Assembly (NCBI RefSeq): GCF_002074055.1
Contig: NZ_CP014619.1
Location: 1,426,001 to 1,490,000 of the forward strand
Reading direction: 5' to 3'
Length of the DNA: 64,000 nucleotides
Origin: Frondihabitans sp. 762G35
GTDB taxonomy: Bacteria; Actinomycetota; Actinomycetes; Actinomycetales; Microbacteriaceae
Part shown: positions 24,265 to 33,648 of the stretch, in pieces
How positions within the stretch are numbered: the stretch's first letter is position 1
Layout of the letters: the number at the start of each line of letters is the position of its first letter
Made by a program: the position numbers and the translations under genes
Notes under the pieces: generated by a model
Databases searched by the model: none
Told to the model about the DNA's origin: nothing
The model's input: the letters and a program-made list of their open reading frames with translations, nothing else

Positions 24265-25050
24265 CTAGGAGATGGCGCGGGCGGTGTAGCGCCCGCCCTC
24301 CTCGGTCACCGTGAGCGCCAGGCCGAAGGCCTCGCCGAGCGTCTCGGCGGTGATGACCTCGGCGAGAGGACCGGCCGCGATCACGGAGCCCTTGCCGAGC
24401 AGCAGGGCGTGCGTGAAGCCTCGCGGGATCTCCTCGACGTGGTGAGTGACCATGACGATGGCGGGGGCACCCTCCGAGGAGGCGTAGCCGCCGAGCATCT
24501 GCAGGAGCTCCTCGCGGGCGCCGAGGTCGAGGGAGGCGGCGGGCTCGTCGAGGAGGAGCAGCTCGGGGTCGGTCATGACCGAGCGGGCGATCTGGACGCG
24601 CTTCTGCTCCCCGTCGCTCAGTTCGCCGAAGAGGCGCTCGGAGAGGTGGTCGAGCTTCCACTCGTCGAGGACGCGGTGCGCACGACGGACGTCGACGCTC
24701 TCGTACTCCTCGTTCCAGCGACCGGTGACCGAGTACGCCGCGGTGAGGACGACGTCGACGACCTTCTCCTTGGCCGGGATGCGGCGGGCGATCGTCGTCG
24801 AGGCGAACCCGATGCGGGGCCGCAGCTCGAAGAGGTCGACGCTCCCGAGGTCTTCGCCGAGGATCTCGACGTCGCCCGAGGACGGGTGCGTCTGCGCTGC
24901 CGCGACCTGGAGGATGGTGGTCTTGCCCGCGCCGTTGGGCCCGAGCACGACCCAGCGTTCGTCGGAGTCGACCGTCCAGGAGACGGAATCGACGACCCGG
25001 GAGCCTTCCCGGACGACGGACACATCGGTGAGCTGGAGAACGGTCGGCAT
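24265..25050 (-). CDS. ABC transporter ATP-binding protein
   Basis: A 261-residue stand-alone ABC ATPase. Walker A is LGPNGAGKTT, the signature is LSDGEQKRV (Asp instead of the usual Gly, as in FepC/ModF-like ATPases), Walker B is ELLLLDEPAASLD, and the switch His is in VMVTHHVEEIP. No permease or binding protein is adjacent, so the transported substrate is unknown and the protein may not be a transporter subunit. The start ATG at 25050 follows TAGAGT by six bases, consistent with a leaderless message. Confidence 0.9.
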   Translation of the reverse strand: MPTVLQLTDVSVVREGSRVVDSVSWTVDSDERWVVLGPNGAGKTTILQVAAAQTHPSSGDVEILGEDLGSVDLFELRPRIGFASTTIARRIPAKEKVVDVVLTAAYSVTGRWNEEYESVDVRRAHRVLDEWKLDHLSERLFGELSDGEQKRVQIARSVMTDPELLLLDEPAASLDLGAREELLQMLGGYASSEGAPAIVMVTHHVEEIPRGFTHALLLGKGSVIAAGPLAEVITAETLGEAFGLALTVTEEGGRYTARAIS

Positions 25051-25056
25051 GGGTCG

Positions 25057-25062
25057 ACTCTA
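25057..25062 (-). promoter_or_regulatory. Candidate -10 (TAGAGT), leaderless start for 24265-25050
   Basis: Minus-strand TAGAGT, then CGACCC, then the ATG at 25050. The spacing is six bases and no ribosome site is present. Confidence 0.5.
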
Positions 25063-25136
25063 TTCCACGCCGGCCGTGTGGGCCGCGCACGGACCGGGTC
25101 TGTGGACAACTCGTGTCGCGGCCCTCGCCCTCCGCG

Positions 25137-26318
25137 TCAGACGAGGGAGCGGTAGACCTCGAGGGTGCGGTCGGCGATGTTCGACCAGCTGAAGTCCTGC
25201 TCGGCGCGGGCGCGACCGGCGCGTCCCATGAGGGCGGCGAGACCCGGATCCTGCACGGTCTCGATCAGTTTGTCGGCCAGGTCGCGGACGAACCTCTCCG
25301 GGTCGAGGGGGGTGCCGGTACCGTCGTCGGCCTGCTCGATCGGGACGAGGTGACCCGTGAAGCCGTCGGCGACGACCTCGGGGATCCCGCCGGTGGCCGT
25401 TCCGACCACGGGCAGCCCGCACGCCATGGCCTCGAGGTTGACGATGCCGAGGGGCTCGTAGACGGAGGGGCAGACGAAGACGGTCGAGGCGGAGAGGACC
25501 GCGCAGAGCTCGTCGCGGGGCAGGATGCGCTCGATCCAGACGACGCCGGTCCGCGACTCCTGCAGCTCCTCCACCAGCCCGGTCACCTCGCGCATGATCT
25601 CGGGGGTGTCGGGAGCGCCGGCGCAGAGGATCAGCTGGACCTCGGGCGGCAGCAGCGCGGCGGCCCGCAGGAGGTACGGGAGGCCCTTCTGGCGCGTGAT
25701 GCGGCCGACGAACACGACGGCGGGGCGGTCGGGGTCGATGCCGAGGGAGCGGACGATCTCTGGCTCGTCGAGCCGGCGCCAGCCCTCGAGGTCGATGCCG
25801 TTGTAGACGACGCTCACCTTGGACTCGTCGATCGACGGGTAGGACCGCAGGATGTCGCGTCGCATCCCCTCGCTGACGGCGATGACGGCGTCGGCCGTCT
25901 CGTACGCCTGCTTCTCGATCCAGCTCGACACGCGGTAGCCGCCTCCGAGCTGCTCGGCCTTCCAGGGCCGGAGCGGCTCCAGGGAGTGCGCGGTCAGGAC
26001 GTGCGGGATCCCGTGGAGCATCTGCGCCAGCTGACCGGCAGCGTTGGCGTACCAGGTGTGCGAGTGGACGACGTCCGCGCCCTCGACGTCCTGGGCGATG
26101 GCGACGTCGACGCCGAGGGTCTTCAGGGCCGGATTCGCGTGGGAGAGCTCGGCCAGGTCGGGGTAGCCGGTCGTGCCGTCCTCCTCGACGGCGTTCCCGA
26201 ACGCTCGGACGCGCACGTCGATCGACGGACGGAGGGCTTTGACCAGCTCCGTGGCGTGGACTCCGGCGCCTCCGTAGACGTTCGGCGGATATTCCTTGGT
26301 GATCACATCGACTCGCAC
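25137..26318 (-). CDS. glgA: Glycogen synthase (GT4-type, actinobacterial)
   Basis: A 393-residue GT-B enzyme expected to add glucose from ADP-glucose to alpha-glucan, or to make maltose 1-phosphate as GlgM does in mycobacteria. It opens with MRVDVITKEYPPNVYGGAGVH, whose KEYPP...GGAG block binds the nucleotide sugar. The C-terminal half has VGRITRQKGLPYLLRAA and the E-x7-E region VYEPLGIVNLEAM. The length and sequence fit the GT4 'actinobacterial' type rather than classical GT5 GlgA. It is divergent from glgC over 46 bp, a hallmark gene pair. The GTG start follows TACGTT by six bases. Confidence 0.93.
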   Translation of the reverse strand: MRVDVITKEYPPNVYGGAGVHATELVKALRPSIDVRVRAFGNAVEEDGTTGYPDLAELSHANPALKTLGVDVAIAQDVEGADVVHSHTWYANAAGQLAQMLHGIPHVLTAHSLEPLRPWKAEQLGGGYRVSSWIEKQAYETADAVIAVSEGMRRDILRSYPSIDESKVSVVYNGIDLEGWRRLDEPEIVRSLGIDPDRPAVVFVGRITRQKGLPYLLRAAALLPPEVQLILCAGAPDTPEIMREVTGLVEELQESRTGVVWIERILPRDELCAVLSASTVFVCPSVYEPLGIVNLEAMACGLPVVGTATGGIPEVVADGFTGHLVPIEQADDGTGTPLDPERFVRDLADKLIETVQDPGLAALMGRAGRARAEQDFSWSNIADRTLEVYRSLV

Positions 26319-26324
26319 GGCCCT

Positions 26325-26330
26325 AACGTA
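26325..26330 (-). promoter_or_regulatory. Candidate -10 (TACGTT) of glgA
   Basis: Minus-strand TACGTT is followed by AGGGCC and the glgA GTG at 26318. A TTGACA sits further upstream (26346-26341), but only 10 bp away, too close for a normal -35. Confidence 0.45.
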
Positions 26331-26352
26331 GTCGCCCGCGTGTCAAACGTGC

Positions 26353-26358
26353 CATTCT
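26353..26358 (+). promoter_or_regulatory. Candidate -10 (CATTCT) of glgC
   Basis: CATTCT lies six bases before the glgC ATG at 26365. It differs from the TANNNT pattern at the first base, so support is weaker than for glgA. Confidence 0.3.
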
Positions 26359-26364
26359 GGCTCC

Positions 26365-27606
26365 ATGGCATCAAAGAAGATCTTCGGCATCGTTCTCGCT
26401 GGCGGAGAGGGCAAGCGGCTGATGCCCCTGACGGCGGACCGCGCGAAACCCGCCGTCCCCTTCGGCGGCAACTACCGTCTCATCGACTTCGCCCTCTCCA
26501 ACCTCATCAACTCCGGCCTCCGGCAGATCGTCGTGCTGACGCAGTACAAGTCGCACAGCCTCGACCGCCACGTGTCGCAGACCTGGAGCATCGAGGGTCT
26601 CCTCGGCGCCTACGTCGCGTCGGTGCCGGCGCAGCAGCGCCTGGGCAAGCGGTGGTTCGCCGGATCCGCCGACGCGATCCTCCAGAGTCTCAACCTGCTC
26701 CGCGACGAGAAGCCCGACATCGTCGTCGTGGTCGGCGCCGACCACGTCTACCGGATGGACTTCGCCCAGATGGTCGAGGCGCACATCGCCTCCGGCAAGA
26801 GCGCGACCGTCGCCGCGATCCGCCAGCCGATCTCCCTGGCCGACCAGTTCGGTGTCATCCAGGTCGACCCCTCGGACGCCACGCTGATCGACAAGTTCCT
26901 CGAGAAGCCCAAAGACCCGGTGGGCCTCAGCGACTCCCCCGAAGAAGTGCTCGCGTCGATGGGCAACTACGTCTTCAACGCCGACGCCCTCATCGACGCC
27001 GTCCTCCGCGACGGCGAGAACCCCCTGTCGAACCACGACATGGGCGGCGACATCATCCCCGACTTCGTCTCGCGCGGCGACGCGGCGGTCTACGACCTCA
27101 ACCGCAACGACGTCCCGGGATCGACCGAGCGCGACCGCTACTACTGGCGCGACGTCGGGACGATCGACTCCTTCTACGACGCTCACCGCGACCTCATCGC
27201 CGCGCTCCCCGTCTTCAACCTCTACAACACGGCGTGGCCGATCTTCAGCCAGCAGCTCAACTCGCCCCCGGCGAAGTTCGGGCGCGACGAGCACGGGAAC
27301 CCGGGCTCGGTCATCGAGTCGATCGTCTCCCTCGGGACCCTCGCCGTCGGCTCGCACGTCGAGCGGAGCGTCGTCGGGCCCTGGAACACGCTCGACTCGG
27401 GCTCGCGGGTCGTCGACTCCGTCCTCTTCGACCGCATCTACGTCGGGAAGAACTCGATCGTCAACCGCGCCATCCTCGACAAGGACGTCGTCATCGTCGA
27501 CGGGGCCCACGTCGGCCTCGACGCCGAAGCGGACCGGGCCCGCGGGTTCACCGTGACCCCGTCGGGCATCACGGTCGTCGGCAAGGGCGTCCGCGTCGAG
27601 CCGTGA
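26365..27606 (+). CDS. glgC: Glucose-1-phosphate adenylyltransferase (ADP-glucose pyrophosphorylase)
   Basis: A 413-residue enzyme forming ADP-glucose from ATP and glucose 1-phosphate, the committed step of bacterial glycogen synthesis. LAGGEGKRLMPLTADRAKPAV (11-31) is the nucleotidyltransferase signature with the catalytic Arg/Lys, and VVGADHVYRMDF carries the metal-binding Asp. The left-handed beta-helix C-terminal domain is visible in repeats around RSVVGPWNTLDSGSRVVDSVL. The length matches the family. It is divergent from glgA, so substrate maker and polymerase share one regulatory gap. Confidence 0.96.
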   Translation: MASKKIFGIVLAGGEGKRLMPLTADRAKPAVPFGGNYRLIDFALSNLINSGLRQIVVLTQYKSHSLDRHVSQTWSIEGLLGAYVASVPAQQRLGKRWFAGSADAILQSLNLLRDEKPDIVVVVGADHVYRMDFAQMVEAHIASGKSATVAAIRQPISLADQFGVIQVDPSDATLIDKFLEKPKDPVGLSDSPEEVLASMGNYVFNADALIDAVLRDGENPLSNHDMGGDIIPDFVSRGDAAVYDLNRNDVPGSTERDRYYWRDVGTIDSFYDAHRDLIAALPVFNLYNTAWPIFSQQLNSPPAKFGRDEHGNPGSVIESIVSLGTLAVGSHVERSVVGPWNTLDSGSRVVDSVLFDRIYVGKNSIVNRAILDKDVVIVDGAHVGLDAEADRARGFTVTPSGITVVGKGVRVEP

Positions 27607-27694
27607 GCGCCCCGTTCTCCGGTCGCCGTGACGCCGTGCCCGCAGGCCTGACCGGCCGGACGACCCGCGAGGCGTAACACTGCCGCTCAGCCGC

Positions 27695-27700
27695 TAGCGT
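27695..27700 (+). promoter_or_regulatory. Candidate -10 (TAGCGT), leaderless start for serB
   Basis: TAGCGT is followed by GGAGGA and immediately by the GTG at 27707. GGAGGA is too close to the codon to act as a ribosome site, which favours a leaderless reading. Confidence 0.5.
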
Positions 27701-27706
27701 GGAGGA

Positions 27707-28345
27707 GTGCCGCGCTTCCTGGTCGTCCTCGACGTCGACTCCACTCTCATCGAGAACGAGGTCATCGAGCTCCTCGCCGACGTGGCGGGGTCCCACGGAG
27801 CCGTCCGCGACATCACGGAGCGGGCGATGGCGGGGGAGCTCGACTTCGCGGAGAGCCTCCGGGAGCGGGTCGCGACCCTGCGGGGGCTGACGGAGGCCGA
27901 CGTCGACGGCGTCGCCACGCGGATCCTGCTGACCCCGGGGGTCCCCGAGATGATCGCCGGCGTCCACGCCGCCGACGGACTCGTCGCCGTCGTCTCGGGC
28001 GGATTCCACGAGCTGCTCGATCCGCTCGCGGAGCGGCTCGGCCTCGACCGCTGGCGGGCGAACCGGCTCGAGGTCTCCGGGGGCGTCCTCACGGGCCGTG
28101 TCGCCGGGCCGATCGTCGACGCCGCCGCCAAGGCCGCCGCCCTGACCGAGTGGGCGCAGGAGTCGCGGGTCCCCTTGTCGAGGACGGTCGCCGTGGGCGA
28201 CGGCGCCAACGACCTCGAGATGATGCGTGCGGCCGGCCTCTCGGTCGCCTTCGACGCGAAACCGCGTGTGCGCGAGCGGGCCGACGTCTCGATGGCCAGC
28301 CGCGACCTCTCGCAGGTGCTGCCGCTGCTCGGGCTGCGCGGCTGA
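27707..28345 (+). CDS. serB: Phosphoserine phosphatase (HAD family)
   Basis: A 212-residue HAD phosphatase for the last step of serine synthesis. LDVDSTLIENEVIELLAD carries the nucleophile Asp9 and acid/base Asp11. VVSGGFHELLDPL provides the Ser of motif II, and VGDGANDLEMMRAAG is motif IV with the metal-binding Asp pair. The C1-type cap is encoded by the Glu/Arg-rich stretch at about 20-75. It lacks the N-terminal ACT domains of longer SerB forms. No other serine-pathway genes are nearby. Confidence 0.93.
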   Translation: MPRFLVVLDVDSTLIENEVIELLADVAGSHGAVRDITERAMAGELDFAESLRERVATLRGLTEADVDGVATRILLTPGVPEMIAGVHAADGLVAVVSGGFHELLDPLAERLGLDRWRANRLEVSGGVLTGRVAGPIVDAAAKAAALTEWAQESRVPLSRTVAVGDGANDLEMMRAAGLSVAFDAKPRVRERADVSMASRDLSQVLPLLGLRG

Positions 28346-28414
28346 GCCGAATTCCGCGTCCGACCCGATCCTGCCGTCGCCGCCCGATCGGAGAGCGCTA
28401 GCGCCGGTCGGGGA

Positions 28415-29125
28415 TCAGTGGCCCATCCCGAGGCCGCCGTCGACGGGGATGACGGCTCCCGAGACGTAGCCGGCGTCGTCGGACGCGAGCCACGTCACGG
28501 CCTTGGCCACGTCGTCGGTCGATCCGAAGCGGCCCGCGGGGATCGACTTCTTGTACTCCGCCTGCTGCTCGGCGGGGAGCACGGCCGTCATGTCGGTCTC
28601 GATGAAACCGGGGGCGACGACGTTGGCCGTGATGCCGCGGGCGCCGAGCTCGCGGGTCACGGAGCGGGCGAAGCCGACGAGGCCCGCCTTCGACGAGGCG
28701 TAGTTCACCTGGCCGGCGCCGCCGTAGAGGCCGACGACGCTCGAGATGAGGACGATCCGGCCGAAGCGCGCCTTCAGCATGCCCTTCGACGCGCGCTTGA
28801 CGACGCGGAACGCGCCTCCGAGGTTGGTGTCGAGCACCGAGGTGAAGTCGTCCTCCGACATCCGCATCAGCAGGGTGTCCTTCGTGATGCCCGCGTTCGC
28901 GACGACGACCTCGACGGGCCCGAGGGCACCCTCGATCTCGGTGAAGCCGGCGTCGACGCTCGCCGAGTCGGTGACGTCGGCGCGCACGGTCAGGCTGCCC
29001 TCGGGACCCTCGCCCGATCGGGCCGTCACCGCGACCCGGTGGCCGTCGGCGACGAACTGCTGCGCGATCGCGAAGCCGATGCCGCGGTTCCCACCGGTGA
29101 CGAGGACGGTCCGGGGCGTGGTCAT
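28415..29125 (-). CDS. fabG: 3-oxoacyl-ACP reductase (SDR family)
   Basis: A 236-residue short-chain dehydrogenase that reduces 3-oxoacyl-ACP with NADPH in type II fatty-acid synthesis. The cofactor motif TGGNRGIG is at 10-17, NAG at 76-78, and the catalytic set is Asn100, Ser128, Tyr141 and Lys145 (YASSK). The C-terminal SDDAGYVSGAVIPVDGGLGMGH is typical of actinobacterial FabG1/MabA-like proteins. It stands alone here, without the usual inhA partner, so the physiological substrate is inferred. GGAGA precedes the ATG by four bases. Confidence 0.88.
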   Translation of the reverse strand: MTTPRTVLVTGGNRGIGFAIAQQFVADGHRVAVTARSGEGPEGSLTVRADVTDSASVDAGFTEIEGALGPVEVVVANAGITKDTLLMRMSEDDFTSVLDTNLGGAFRVVKRASKGMLKARFGRIVLISSVVGLYGGAGQVNYASSKAGLVGFARSVTRELGARGITANVVAPGFIETDMTAVLPAEQQAEYKKSIPAGRFGSTDDVAKAVTWLASDDAGYVSGAVIPVDGGLGMGH

Positions 29126-29265
29126 GTGGTCTCCAAGTTGTTCGATGACGAGTGATCCGCCGCGGGAGATGCTTCGAACCTCGACCGCTGCGACCCCGAC
29201 AAGCCTAGTCTCGGGACAGACGACTTAGCATTGACCCGAGCGTCACCCCCGAATCCCCCAAGCAG

Positions 29266-29694
29266 ATGAAGACCACCATCAAGACTCCCCACCGGGGCCG
29301 GAAGGCCGCCCCCATGAACTCGATCACGACCCTCCCGCCGTCGCCCGCCGACGAGCGCCGCGGTCGCATGATCCGGTACTCCCTGGCGATGCTCGTGCGC
29401 ATGGTCTGCATCATCGTCGCGTTCCTCGTCCCCGGATGGTGGGCGCTGGTCCCCGCGATCGGTGCGATCGTCCTCCCCTACGTCGCGGTCGTCCTGGCCA
29501 ACGTCGGCCAGGAGGGCGAGCGCGGTCAGGTGGAGGCGCCGGGCGGACTCCAGATCTACCGGCCCGAGCCCGTGTTCGACCCCGCCGACTACGAGCCCTC
29601 GCCGCGTGACCCGTTCGCCTCCGCCGACAGTGCGGCGAGCGACAGGCGGCCCCGAGCCGGAGGCACGGGCGAGACCCAGCCCAGTCCTCGATGA
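29266..29694 (+). CDS. DUF3099 membrane protein
   Basis: A 142-residue actinobacterial protein of unknown function. SITTLPPSPADERRGRMIRY leads into two membrane helices (about 38-54 and 56-78) with the family block RMVCIIVAFLVPGWWALVP, then an acidic and disordered C terminus. An internal in-frame ATG at 29314 has a better ribosome site (GGAAGG) and would start the protein right at the conserved part, so the first 16 residues are uncertain. Its stop overlaps the next gene, which leads into SURF1, hinting at a link with respiration. Confidence 0.8.
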   Translation: MKTTIKTPHRGRKAAPMNSITTLPPSPADERRGRMIRYSLAMLVRMVCIIVAFLVPGWWALVPAIGAIVLPYVAVVLANVGQEGERGQVEAPGGLQIYRPEPVFDPADYEPSPRDPFASADSAASDRRPRAGGTGETQPSPR

Positions 29695-29936
29695 TCCTCG
29701 GCTCCCCCGGGCCCGACGTCGTCCAGTGCTCCCGCGCGGGCTGCCGCGCGGACGCCACCCGCGCCGTCCACTGGAGGAATCCCAAGATCCACTCCGTCGA
29801 CCGAGTGAAGACCTGGGCGGCCTGCGACGAGCACGTAGACTTCCTCGAGGGTTTCCTGCGGTCCCGCGACTTCCCCGTGGTGGTGACCGCACTGGGTGTG
29901 ACCGTCGAATCGGTCGGAGCGGAGGCGTCCTCGTGA
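29691..29936 (+). CDS. Small conserved Cys/His protein
   Basis: An 81-residue protein containing CSRAGC near the N terminus and a later AACDEH, a Cys/His spacing that could hold a zinc ion. VHWRNPKIHSVDRVKTW and FLEGFLRSRDFPVV lie between and after these. Similar small proteins are often encoded next to SURF1 in actinobacteria, but I know of no tested function. The ATG overlaps the DUF3099 stop (ATGA) and its own stop overlaps the SURF1 GTG, so all three are one operon. Confidence 0.75.
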   Translation: MILGSPGPDVVQCSRAGCRADATRAVHWRNPKIHSVDRVKTWAACDEHVDFLEGFLRSRDFPVVVTALGVTVESVGAEASS

Positions 29937-30817
29937 AGGAGTGGCGATTCGCGCTGTCCCGCAAGTGGCTGGGGTACTTCGCGGTCGCCGTCGTCTTCGC
30001 CATCGTGTGCGCGTTCCTCGCCCACTGGCAGTGGCAGCGCCGGGCCGAGAACCTCGCCCTGCTCGACCGGTTGAACGCCAACTACAGCGCCCAGCCCGTC
30101 GCTCTCACGAGCATCCTGCCGGAGCTCTCGTCGTACAGCGACGCCGACGAGTACCGCCCCGTGAAGGTCACCGGGACCTACCTCGTCGACAAGACGTTCC
30201 TCGCCCGCGACCGCAGCTACAACGGCTTCCCGGGCTTCGAGGTGCTCGTCCCCCTCCAGACCGCGTCGGGAGACGTCTTCATCGTCGACCGCGGCTGGGT
30301 CCCCACCGGCAACCGGCAGGACGCCCCGGACTCGATCCCCGCTCCCCCGAGCGGAACCGTCACCGTCGTCGCCCGCCTCGCCCCCGCCGAGCCGACCGTC
30401 CCCGGTCGCACCGACATCCCGGGCACCAACCAGCTCGCCGTCATCAAACCCGGCGACATCGCCTCCCGGATCCAGCTCCCCACCTACACGGCCGCCTTCG
30501 GTCAGCTCCGCAGCGAGTCGCCCAAGGCCGCCGACCTGCCGAAGCTCGCGCAGAAGCCGCAGGTCGACTACGGGCTCAACCTCTCGTATGCGATCCAGTG
30601 GATCCTGTTCGCCCTCGCCGCCTTCGCCTTCTTCGGCTACGTGATCCGCCAGGAGTACGACGCGATCCACAGCGACGAGGAGGACCAGCGCTGGCTCGAG
30701 GAGGCCCGGGCGTACCGCCGGTCGCGCCGGGGCCCCGACGACGCCGAGATCGAGGACGACCTCCTCGACGAGGTCGGCTACGAGGGGTCGGAGCCGGGCA
30801 CCAGGATCGGGCGCTGA
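29933..30817 (+). CDS. SURF1-family cytochrome oxidase assembly protein
   Basis: A 294-residue membrane protein. One helix lies at about 11-31 (YFAVAVVFAIVCAFLAHWQW) and the second near 218-240 (IQWILFALAAFAFFGYVI), flanking a large extracytoplasmic domain with VDRGWVPTGNRQD, the usual SURF1 topology. SURF1 proteins help insert heme into the aa3 oxidase. This fits ctaA and ctaB 7-9 kb downstream. The GTG start overlaps the previous stop by four bases. The acidic C-terminal tail is cytoplasmic. Confidence 0.9.
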   Translation: MKEWRFALSRKWLGYFAVAVVFAIVCAFLAHWQWQRRAENLALLDRLNANYSAQPVALTSILPELSSYSDADEYRPVKVTGTYLVDKTFLARDRSYNGFPGFEVLVPLQTASGDVFIVDRGWVPTGNRQDAPDSIPAPPSGTVTVVARLAPAEPTVPGRTDIPGTNQLAVIKPGDIASRIQLPTYTAAFGQLRSESPKAADLPKLAQKPQVDYGLNLSYAIQWILFALAAFAFFGYVIRQEYDAIHSDEEDQRWLEEARAYRRSRRGPDDAEIEDDLLDEVGYEGSEPGTRIGR

Positions 30818-30836
30818 CGCCGGCTCCGCCGGCGTC
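30816..30836. terminator. Hairpin between convergent SURF1 and ABC-F genes
   Basis: GACGCCGGC (30816-30824), a TCC loop and GCCGGCGTC (30828-30836) form a perfect 9-bp stem that begins inside the SURF1 stop codon. It is symmetric, lies between convergent genes and has no T-run. Confidence 0.5.
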
Positions 30837-30849
30837 CTGCGCCTTCCGG

Positions 30850-32448
<1,599 letters not shown>

Positions 32449-32540
32449 AGCAAAAGTCCAATCATCTGAGGAGGTGTCCACAACGCTGCCCGCCGATGGG
32501 CCGCCCCTAGGATGATAGGGATCGAGCGTGGAACCGCTGA

Positions 32541-32552
32541 TGAACGCGTTAG
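32541..32552. promoter_or_regulatory. Palindromic TGAACGCGTTAG upstream of bioY
   Basis: This near-palindrome (perfect inner AACGCGTT) lies 33 bp before the bioY ATG. It resembles the TGAAC-N3-GTTAC half-site pattern reported for the biotin repressor BioQ of corynebacteria, but with a two-base rather than three-base spacer. Low-confidence operator candidate. Confidence 0.25.
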
Positions 32553-32585
32553 GCGTCGGTCAACCTACCCATTCTAGGAGATTGC

Positions 32586-33185
32586 ATGACGAACACCGCC
32601 GCACCCGCTCTCCGGCCCGTCCTGGCCGACCGTTTCGTGACGCGCAGCCTCGCCACCGACGCCGCCCTGATCGCGGGCGGCGTGGCCGTCATGGGCGTCC
32701 TCGCGCAGGTCACGGTGCCCCTGTGGCCCGTCCCCGTCACCGGGCAGACCCTCGGCGTGCTCCTGGTCGGCGCCACCCTCGGGGCGCGCCGCGGTGCGCT
32801 CTCCCTGCTCGCCTACATGCTCGTCGGGCTCGTGGGCCTTCCGATCTTCGCCGACGCGAACGGCGGGTTCTCGAGCATCCTGCTGCCCAGCTTCGGCTTC
32901 GTGATCGGATTCGTCCCCGCCGCCTTCGCCATCGGCTGGCTCTCGGAGCGCGCCTGGGACCGCCACGCCGCCCGATCGCTCGTCGGTTTCTTCCTGGCGA
33001 GCCTCATCCCGTTCGCGATCGGCCTGCCGTGGCTCGCCGTCGCGCTCGGCAACCTCGGCTACCCGAACGACTTCGCCGCGGTCATGGCCGCCGGGTTCAC
33101 GCCGTTCATCGTCGGCGGGCTCGTGAAGTGGCTCATCGCCGCAGGGGCTCTGCCGCTGGCCTGGCGCCTCACCGGGCGTCGGTAG
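32586..33185 (+). CDS. bioY: Biotin transporter BioY (ECF S component)
   Basis: A 199-residue membrane protein with about six helices. VTVPLWPVPVTGQTLGVLL is the diagnostic BioY block, followed by GARRGALSLLAYMLVGLVGLP and the later GFVIGFVPAAF. It binds biotin outside the cell and, with an energising ATPase/EcfT module, imports it. No bioM/bioN are adjacent, so a shared ECF module encoded elsewhere would be used. AGGAG lies six bases before the ATG. It is divergent from the ABC-F gene. Confidence 0.95.
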   Translation: MTNTAAPALRPVLADRFVTRSLATDAALIAGGVAVMGVLAQVTVPLWPVPVTGQTLGVLLVGATLGARRGALSLLAYMLVGLVGLPIFADANGGFSSILLPSFGFVIGFVPAAFAIGWLSERAWDRHAARSLVGFFLASLIPFAIGLPWLAVALGNLGYPNDFAAVMAAGFTPFIVGGLVKWLIAAGALPLAWRLTGRR

Positions 33186-33191
33186 CCTCCG

Positions 33192-33216
33192 GGCGCACGC
33201 CCCCGCGGCGTGCGCC
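33192..33216 (+). terminator. GC-rich hairpin after bioY
   Basis: GGCGCACGCC (33192-33201) pairs perfectly with GGCGTGCGCC (33207-33216) around a CCCGC loop, seven bases after the bioY stop codon. There is no T-run. The larger palindrome follows 16 bp downstream. Confidence 0.5.
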
Positions 33217-33232
33217 TCCCCTGCACACGACG

Positions 33233-33296
33233 AAACCCTCGGTTCCGGCTTCCGCGGTGGTCCTAGGACCACCGCGTCGGCCGGAACCGAGGGTTT
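33233..33296. terminator. 64-bp palindrome, probable bidirectional terminator (copy 2)
   Basis: AAACCCTCGGTTCCGGC (33233-33249) is perfectly complementary to 33280-33296. The core GGTGGTCCTAGGACCACC (33256-33273) is extended by CGC/GCG on each side. It lies between bioY and the convergent sufT gene. The core equals that at 22319-22336, while the arms differ yet remain complementary. Confidence 0.75.
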
Positions 33297-33313
33297 TCGC
33301 GTCGATGCGCGTG

Positions 33314-33646
33314 CTAGATGCTGAAGCCGATGGCGCGCATCATGTCGCGACCGTCGTCGGTGATGCGGTCGGGGCCCCACGGCGGCATCCACACCCAGTT
33401 GATGCGGAAGGCCTCCACCACGCCGTCGAGGGCGTTGGCGGTCTCCGACTCGATGACGTCGGTGAGAGGGCAGCCGGCGCTCGTCAGCGTCATGCTGATG
33501 ATCAGGGCGTCTTCGTGCTCGTCGTCCATGGCCAGGTCGTAGATGAGGCCGAGGTCGACGATGTTGACGCCGAGCTCCGGGTCCATGACCTCCTTGAGCG
33601 CCTCTTCGACCTGGTCGAACTTCTCCGGAGCGAGTGCGACGGCCAC
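33314..33646 (-). CDS. sufT: Metal-sulfur cluster assembly factor (SufT/MIP18-like)
   Basis: A 110-residue protein of the DUF59/FeS assembly family. VMDPELGVNIVDLGLIYDL is the signature, and the conserved Cys is in LTSAGCPLTDVI. It helps mature Fe-S proteins late in the SUF route. Its GTG lies two bases after the sufC stop, so it is the last gene of the SUF operon. In many actinobacteria sufS and sufU stand between sufC and this gene; here they do not. Confidence 0.9.
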   Translation of the reverse strand: MAVALAPEKFDQVEEALKEVMDPELGVNIVDLGLIYDLAMDDEHEDALIISMTLTSAGCPLTDVIESETANALDGVVEAFRINWVWMPPWGPDRITDDGRDMMRAIGFSI

Positions 33647-33648
33647 GG

